Below are positions 57,746 through 64,000 of a DNA stretch of 64,000 nt, in pieces. This stretch comes from Siphonodentalium dalli. Taxonomy: Eukaryota > Mollusca > Scaphopoda > Gadilida > Siphonodentaliidae. The translations under genes and the position numbers were made by a program. The stretch's first letter is position 1. Every line of letters starts with the position of its first letter. The stretch lies in contig CP136063.1 in NCBI GenBank assembly GCA_032622095.1, positions 26,908,987 to 26,972,986 on the forward strand. The letters run 5' to 3'. The notes beneath the pieces are model-generated. The model was not told where the DNA came from, did not search any database, and worked only from the letters and a program-made list of their open reading frames with translations.

Positions 57746-60700
57746 TACAAACATCCCCGCGGTTGTGGGGTTTCACACCTGTAGAGGTACCACTATAATC
57801 AAAGTAATTGACTTGAAAAAACGGGGTGGTACCCCGATAAAGACCATTGTATTGCTGGTAGTATACGGTATCCACAGCGGTATCAAGATGGTCACTGCGG
57901 TGGAGTTACGGTACCGTTTTGTTTTGTCAGGGACATGGCCAGAGGATCTCCATTGGGGGGGGGTGTCCACTTCAGGAAATTTCAACACTACACCCCTCCC
58001 CTTTGAATCCAAAAACACAAGTTTTGCATATTTGCATAATTCCATTTGCACCTCAATGCTCAGGCCTAATAACCTAGATATATTCATAAACCATGGTTCT
58101 ATATACCCAGTATCAGAACATTCAGATATCTGAACCTGAACAGAACGACACGATGTGTAAATGGGTTTGTCAATACGGCACGAGTGCTGTCGCAGAAGGA
58201 TAAAGAAGAAAAATTGTCATAAATTAGTTTGGAAATATTCAGGATATCATGCAGTATCAGATATGGGTTGGTTTAAATTTTATATTTAGGCGTCTAACAT
58301 CTAGTGTGTGTAAGTTCTACAATCGCGTTAAGTGTTTTTGGCATTTACATGGCAATATGGGCCAGGGGGCTGAGGGGCTGCAGTACCCCCCCCCCCCCCC
58401 CCCCTCTGAATGATTTGCAAGCATAAAATTTGGGCAATTTTTGGGAGAATTGGTGGAACTTTCGGGCAAATCGCATGGTGCTTCGGGTGAATTTCTACAT
58501 CTATACCTATACTTCACATTATTTGTAGTCTATTATGCACCGTATATTCAATAATAATAATGGGCCCAACTTCTCCGGTTAGCAAATTTATTTGTTACAG
58601 AGTGGCTATTTTATCTCAGGCATGAAATGGCTTGATATTATATTATCTTATACCAGGCCACCATTCGTCACTGCGTGTTGAAATTTTAATAATTTTTCAA
58701 AGTCTAAATTAAATCACGATATGTAAATTAGATCCTATCTTCAGCAAAATACATGTAGCTTTACCTACCATATCGTAGCTGAAGTGTGCATGTAATATTC
58801 AGTTAATGCAATGAATCATGAGTAGAACCTGGTTGAAATACTACTGTGTGGCGAGTCACACTCGTCTTCGAGCTATATTGAGGCCATGTACATGTATGCA
58901 TGGTGCTATGAACTGTTTGTATTGTGAATGGGTAAAATTATCTGCTCGTAAACCCTCATAGTAGACAATTTTATACCAGGTTCTATTCAGTTTTCAGAAA
59001 TAGCTCGCAATGGAAATTTGCATGGTACATGTCAGGGTTTCCACCAGGCCGGCTGCGGGTCCGTCCCACAGACCCATTCCCCTCGCAGATGATCTGTTTG
59101 ATTCATACATGTACCAAAAGTCAGTAGCAATATGTCATAAAAAATTCGGCTGCAACGGGAGTTCGGGGGGTTAAACAGAATACTGGTGAAAAAGCGGGCC
59201 AATTGAGCACAGTGTGTTACCAGTACAGCGTAACCCTTTGTAATCAAAGCGCCAAAAACTACAACGTAATGTTTGGTGTGCATTGAAATAACGACGTTAT
59301 ATACAGCGTAATAAAGGTCGCGGTAACATCAAAGAATGTCGCACTGCTGAGTACGGATATTATTTTGCACGGGATTTCTGTGGTTGAAACTACTCACGCT
59401 CGGAGATCCCGTGCTATCGTACGATTACATAATTTGATCAGAGAATGCCGACTTGCTGAGTTAGGCAGAGTATGGATCGACATACGCCAACAGGCGGCCC
59501 TGGTTCTCCTACCAAAGGAGGTATCTACCTCCGAGATCCTGTGCTATCGTACTGTTATAAAACGGAACCTGTCCCAAATCAGTCTTTATAGCGGGAATTC
59601 ATAGTGACAAAATCATTCATTTGACCCATATTACATGCATGGAGGATAAACACAAAAAACATGCCCACCCCCCCCCCCCAACAATATGGAGCCTGGATAA
59701 AGTCAAAGTACGGTCAATAATAGTTTCGTTGTCCAGCCTGGGTCCCCAAACACAAACAACGGCGCACATGTTCCCATTTCCCGCCAAAACTCAATTATAT
59801 TTTATAACACGTTGGCTTAAACTCTATAGCAGCGGTCGTCAGTTGTTGGACTAATACAGACTATTGACAAGCTATGCGTTCCGAGTTTGAAAGATTTGGC
59901 TACCATTCATATTTCGCCACTATAAATATCTCCTGCAGACAAACCCTGCAGTATATATGACGTCACAGTGCACAAATAGTTTTACGATTGACAGAATACA
60001 TGGAAAAGTCAGTTTCATTTTCACGGAAGCTACTTGAAATTCTAGGAAATACTTAATTCAATTATCCCAGCTAGGTAGTATTGGACAATGCATAGATGCG
60101 TTTTGTGTTTAGTTTCATTATACGGAATCTTATTGTAAGTTATAAATTTTTAAACACTGTAACTTGTAGCTTGATATAGTATTCAATCAGACGGCAGTCT
60201 TACGTGCGTAATTATATGATTAATTATCTGGATACCATCAACATAATTAATGCACCCACGGAAAATGATCGACTTGCGTAATATACGTAGCTTTGGATTG
60301 CTTTGTGGGACACTCGGGTGCAAGGAAATGGCTACTTTTCAATGTCAAATAACAAAATTTTCGCCCGACAGGACGAACCATGGTCGTCCCAATACGGACT
60401 CATTAATTCCCCTTGGCGGAACCCTGCATGCACATATTTGGTTTAAAAGATTTTTTGGTCAAAGATGGTAGCCGGAAATTTGGTTTAAATAACCATCAGC
60501 GGCAGTGCTCTTGTTTTGTCTATCAGTCTCTCTGGATCACTTTATGTTTTACTTTTACCAACATTTCAGAGTTAAGACATGACTAATATACATGTATAGG
60601 GTCCTGATTCATATTGTTATTCTGATGAATCTTCCACACTGGACTTAAAGAACTAATAGTTGTATTAAATGATATTTCTAAGTCATGTGAATAAACCCCA

Positions 60701-61870
60701 TGTTATGTAGACAAACAGTATGCGAAGAGTATGCAGTAAGCAAAACACTCATTGCCGCAGATACCCTATGCATTAAGTGAACTTTGGTTAGAAATTCCAC
60801 CAAATTGTTTATAACATAACAGTATAGCGCTAACTAATTTTAACCCTCACCTTTCAAGATTTCAGTGTTGAATGGGTCACTGTGAATCACTCTCCTGAAA
60901 CATTTCCATGGTGTTGAGTGTTGTGCTTATCGCTCACTCTTTACATGCTGTATAATGTATTTAAACCAACGTTCGACTGACACAATGTGTGTTTTGAGGA
61001 TATGGCATTCATACTTTCATAGTATACCATTACTATATTCTTTACAACATGTTATAATTTCTTAACTTTTATTTCTAAATTATAATCTATAATGAAGGCC
61101 AACCGTGCCTTTAACCAGCAAGGTCCAAATGACATGGTTTCAGTAACAGGGCATGGCAGACATTTAATTTTTACCGGTATACATGTATGTCCATGAACTA
61201 TAAACATCTATACAGTACCAATGATACCAGATTTAAACTGGCACATTAATTAATGCGACTTGAGAATATATATACTTCAAAGTATCAACCTGTGTGGGGT
61301 ACAATTATTATTCACCTACATGTAGGCCTACATTGTATAATCTAATTGTATATTCTAATTTTATATCTACATGTACATATCATGGACTTGGAAGGAGTAA
61401 ATGTTCGGACACGTTATTATCATATTAATAAATGACAAATAGTCACTATGCCAGACTTGGATATTTTAGGTGTTGTCAGAGTAACAGATCATGAGTTGAT
61501 AGAATGCAAATATTTCACTGATTGGCTTGGTGCACTGCTGAAAAGTGTGATGACAGATATTTTCTACCCATTGATAGTCACATTAATGTTTGAGACAGTT
61601 GCTTGCTCTTTTTCCATGCACACAATGATCTTGACATTAGTCACATCAAGACAAATTTATTTATTTCAGTTATACATTTCTTGAGGCTTCTTTCTGAAGG
61701 GTTCCATGAAGGATTTTTTTCACCCCACTACCCCATATGCAACATGTCATATAGCTTAAATTAAGCTGCTTAATGTCATCTCCACTATAAAGGCCCATAT
61801 GAGGTCCCAGTAACATAAAATATAGTGTTTTTGCAGTTATAAAGATGGTGTACTAATTGACTTAAAATTG
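57746..61870. other. Non-coding DNA
   Basis: No gene supported. A poly-C run of about 18 bases at 58387-58404 and another at 59669-59678. At 59300-59560 a degenerate duplication (GAGATCCCGTGCTATCGTAC / GAGATCCTGTGCTATCGTAC) is visible. Frames of 60-120 residues in this interval have no domain. Confidence 0.45.
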
Positions 61871-61879
61871 GGTAAAAAC

Positions 61880-62760
61880 CCATATTTTCATGTCATCAGC
61901 ATCCCTGCCCCATGCAAGTATCTCACCACCCTGTAGCTCTAGTGTAACAGAATAAAGGGGCCTCTCCTGCACAGATACATACAATGTACATGGTCATAAA
62001 AAGGGAATTAGGGGTTACATGGGGCCTGCTTCCCTCATGTGATGGGCCTACATGTACATGTATATAGACTCGAAAATTTAAGAAAAAACATATTTCCTAA
62101 TGCATATCAGCATACTTGCCCCATGAATGTGTGTCTCCACCGGAGCTCTAGTGTATTTGATAAACGGAACATCTCCTGCACAGATATGTACAAGTTCCAT
62201 GGTCATAAAAAAGGAATTAGGGGTCCCTGGGGGCTTGCTTCCCTCATATGGTGTACATTGGGGCATCTCCTGCACAGATACACACAATATCCATAGTCAT
62301 AAAAAGGGAATTAGGGAAAAGCCATATTTCCGATTAAATCCTGAAAAGTTACCCTTAATTCTGCTGTGGTTAAGGAGTCGATTACTTAGGGCATTAATGT
62401 ACTTATTGACTTAAAATTGGGTAAAAACCCATATTTTGATGTCATCAGCATCCCTGCCCCATGCAAGTATGTCTCCATTCTGGAACTCTAGTGTATTTGA
62501 ATAAAGGGGGTATACCCCGCAGACCTTGCTCAGATGCATACAACATCCATGGTCATAAAAAGGGAATTAGGGGTTACAGGGGCCTGCTTCTCTCATGTGG
62601 TGGGCCTATATATAGACTCGAAAATGGAAGAAAAAACTTATGTCCTAATGTACATTGTATATCAACATCCCTGCCCCATGAATGTTTGTCTGCACCCGGA
62701 GCTCTAGTGTAATTGATAAAAGGGACATCTCCTGCACAGATATATACAAGTTCCATATAT
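61880..62760 (+). repeat. Solo block of TATGGG-element interior repeats
   Basis: Three to four units with GCATCCCTGCCCCATG, GAGCTCTAGTGTA-TTGAT, ACATCTCCTGCACAGATA, CCATGGTCATAAAAAGGGAA, TTAGGGGTTAC and GCTTCCCTCATGTGATGGGC. It matches 30190-30560 and 44740-45320 in order. A half of the 44868-45080 hairpin sits inside (62317-62402). No TATGGG ends or palindrome arrays are near. Confidence 0.75.
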
Positions 62761-62969
62761 ATGGTAATCTATTGAAAGTTCCTAGCCAAAGGGTTGATTC
62801 GATGAAGATTTCCAACAGTTGAAAGTATTGAAATAACAGTCAACTGTTGCAACATTCCAACCCAGTGGGTGCAAATTTATGTCCCATTTCTATTTGTGAA
62901 TTCATGCATTCCTTATTGTCATAAAAATACATTTGAGGGCTCGCAAATTACGTTTACGTATATTCATAT

Positions 62970-63190
62970 TAATATTTCATATGCTTGTTCATTTCATTGT
63001 CTTGTTGAGAATGTCTGCCCCCTTTTGGTCACGTTAAGAAGATAATGCCATGGTTTGTTGTCCTGCATGGTGGCATTTGTCTCCTATCCTATTGCACACA
63101 ATTGCACTCATCGTAATAAGCTCTCAAATATTGGGCCAAATATAAGCTCTCGTGTCTTGGACAGAACAGTACATTTCTATGATATGATGA
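62970..63190. repeat. Fragment of the 87/100-bp array with its flank
   Basis: AATAAGCTCTCAAATATTGG and TAAGCTCTCGTGTCTTGGAC repeat the array at 48270-50062. The preceding 60 bp resemble 50318-50375 beside that array. Confidence 0.7.
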
Positions 63191-63654
63191 TACAGGGACC
63201 AGCCAGGGGTAAAATTTTAGGGTGAAGTGACTTCCCCCTCTGGACATTTTAGGGAGAAGTCAGGGGAAAATAGGGAGAAGTGGGGAGACTCAAAGTCTCA
63301 ATTATCAATTATATTACCGGATTGTTTTCTTTTTTGGAGGTTAAAACTAGCTAATATGTATGTTTTTATTCCAATCTCACCAATGATCTCCATATAAATA
63401 TAAAGATAATTGACAAACTAATCAATGTGACACTTTAATTAGCCAGTTATGCATTCATGCGCGCTATCGGAATTGATGTGTCATTGGTATAATGGCGTAA
63501 TGGTTTGGATTTCTGGTAAATTAGATGTTTACAGTGGAATATAATACACAGAATATTAAATCACATGATTGAACTGGTGGCGTGAAATAATATATATATA
63601 TTTTTTCGACGAGACATATAGATGTATCGGGTTCAGCGGAGATCGCGAAACAAG

Positions 63655-63912
63655 CAGTTGGTAACGCCGTGTCTACAGTGATGCCTATAAATCCCACTTG
63701 GTGAATCAGTCGGTTATGTTCATAGCGCATTATTGGTATCTTATCTATATTTCGTCGAGAAATATAGTAGTGTGGGGGTCTGGGTAAAAGGCCGACACGA
63801 TTTGGTAATGGCATGGCTATACATGGTGCCCAGGAGTCCCTTCGGTGACTCAGTCGGTCAGGTGCATAGCGCATTATTGATGTATATTCATTATTGTTAG
63901 CTTATCTTGACG
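63655..63912 (+). repeat. Tandem pair of ~150-bp units
   Basis: TCAGTCGGTTATGTTCATAG/CGCATTATTG and TCAGTCGGTCAGGTGCATAG/CGCATTATTG recur about 148 bp apart, each followed by a CTTATCT...CGA phrase. The CTCAGTCGGTCAGG phrase slightly resembles a tRNA A box, but no B box or cloverleaf follows. Confidence 0.55.
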
Positions 63913-64000
63913 AAGACAACATTATACAATTATTGCATTGCTCCGAGGTTGACATAAATAATTATCAACCCCATGAAGTTGATATTCACCAAGGCCGAAG

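Noticed and set aside
57765-58133. 122-residue plus-strand frame
   Set aside because: A 104-residue minus-strand frame covers the same bases, neither has a recognisable motif, and it starts within the end of an array region.
63655-63912. tRNA or tRNA-derived SINE from the CTCAGTCGGTCAGG phrase
   Set aside because: Only an A-box-like phrase is seen. No B box, acceptor stem or cloverleaf could be drawn.

Overview
The window is eukaryotic, repeat-rich and almost gene-free. It has long AT-rich non-coding stretches, GT-AG introns, and many small transposable elements with inverted ends. A lophotrochozoan, most likely a bivalve mollusc (scallop-like), fits best. The reasons are an invertebrate-style C-type lectin domain split by a 13.6-kb intron, frequent ACATGTACATG simple motifs, and dispersed repeats headed by a hairpin of the TTAGCTCACCTGAGACGAAG type. 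The organism call is inference and no search was run.

0-15.4 kb: two exons of a plus-strand C-type lectin domain gene (1277-1477 and 15121-15326) whose splice phases match. Their intron holds a decayed, frame-broken minus-strand copy (3499-8248) of an unnamed, apparently high-copy invertebrate protein family. That family has an N-terminal Cys/His motif, an RMGGFH-type core, a PIN/FEN-like nuclease-like region and a tesmin-like CXC Cys-rich tail. The copy is bracketed by 450-bp direct repeats. Next to it lies a second, internally inverted copy (8421-10290), followed by a 3.3-kb foldback element (10380-13667).

15.4-26 kb: TTAA-flanked foldback MITEs, a tandem array of about 160-170 bp, a LINE 3' coding remnant (21095-21412), the left arm of a TAATGGCCATTA-rich repeat, and a 356-bp Harbinger-like MITE with a 3-bp TTA duplication.

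26-34 kb: a 6.28-kb element (26210-32487) with terminal repeats of about 600 bp that begin TATGGGCGGCC and an exact 6-bp target duplication, filled with other repeats.

35.6-41.5 kb: a second giant foldback element (35657-41515). Its arms are tandem arrays of about 141 bp (about 15 copies against 3).

43.6-50.1 kb: GTTATC-ended hairpins and a 3.83-kb element (44415-48242) with TATGGGAGGCC inverted ends, GCGCTTAAGCGC palindrome arrays and an exact 6-bp target duplication. It encloses an apparently intact two-exon Crypton-type (DUF3504) tyrosine recombinase (45893-47637, minus). Directly beside it is an alternating 87/100-bp tandem array interrupted by a 1.17-kb element with a 9-bp duplication.

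50-64 kb: arrays of about 163 bp, hAT-like ends, repeats shared with the interiors of the TATGGG elements, poly-C runs, and otherwise featureless sequence.

The window is best read as one host gene locus embedded in nested mobile DNA. The most novel signals are the TATGGG/6-bp-TSD family that carries a tyrosine recombinase, the PIN+CXC multi-domain family, and the GTTATC-ended hairpins.
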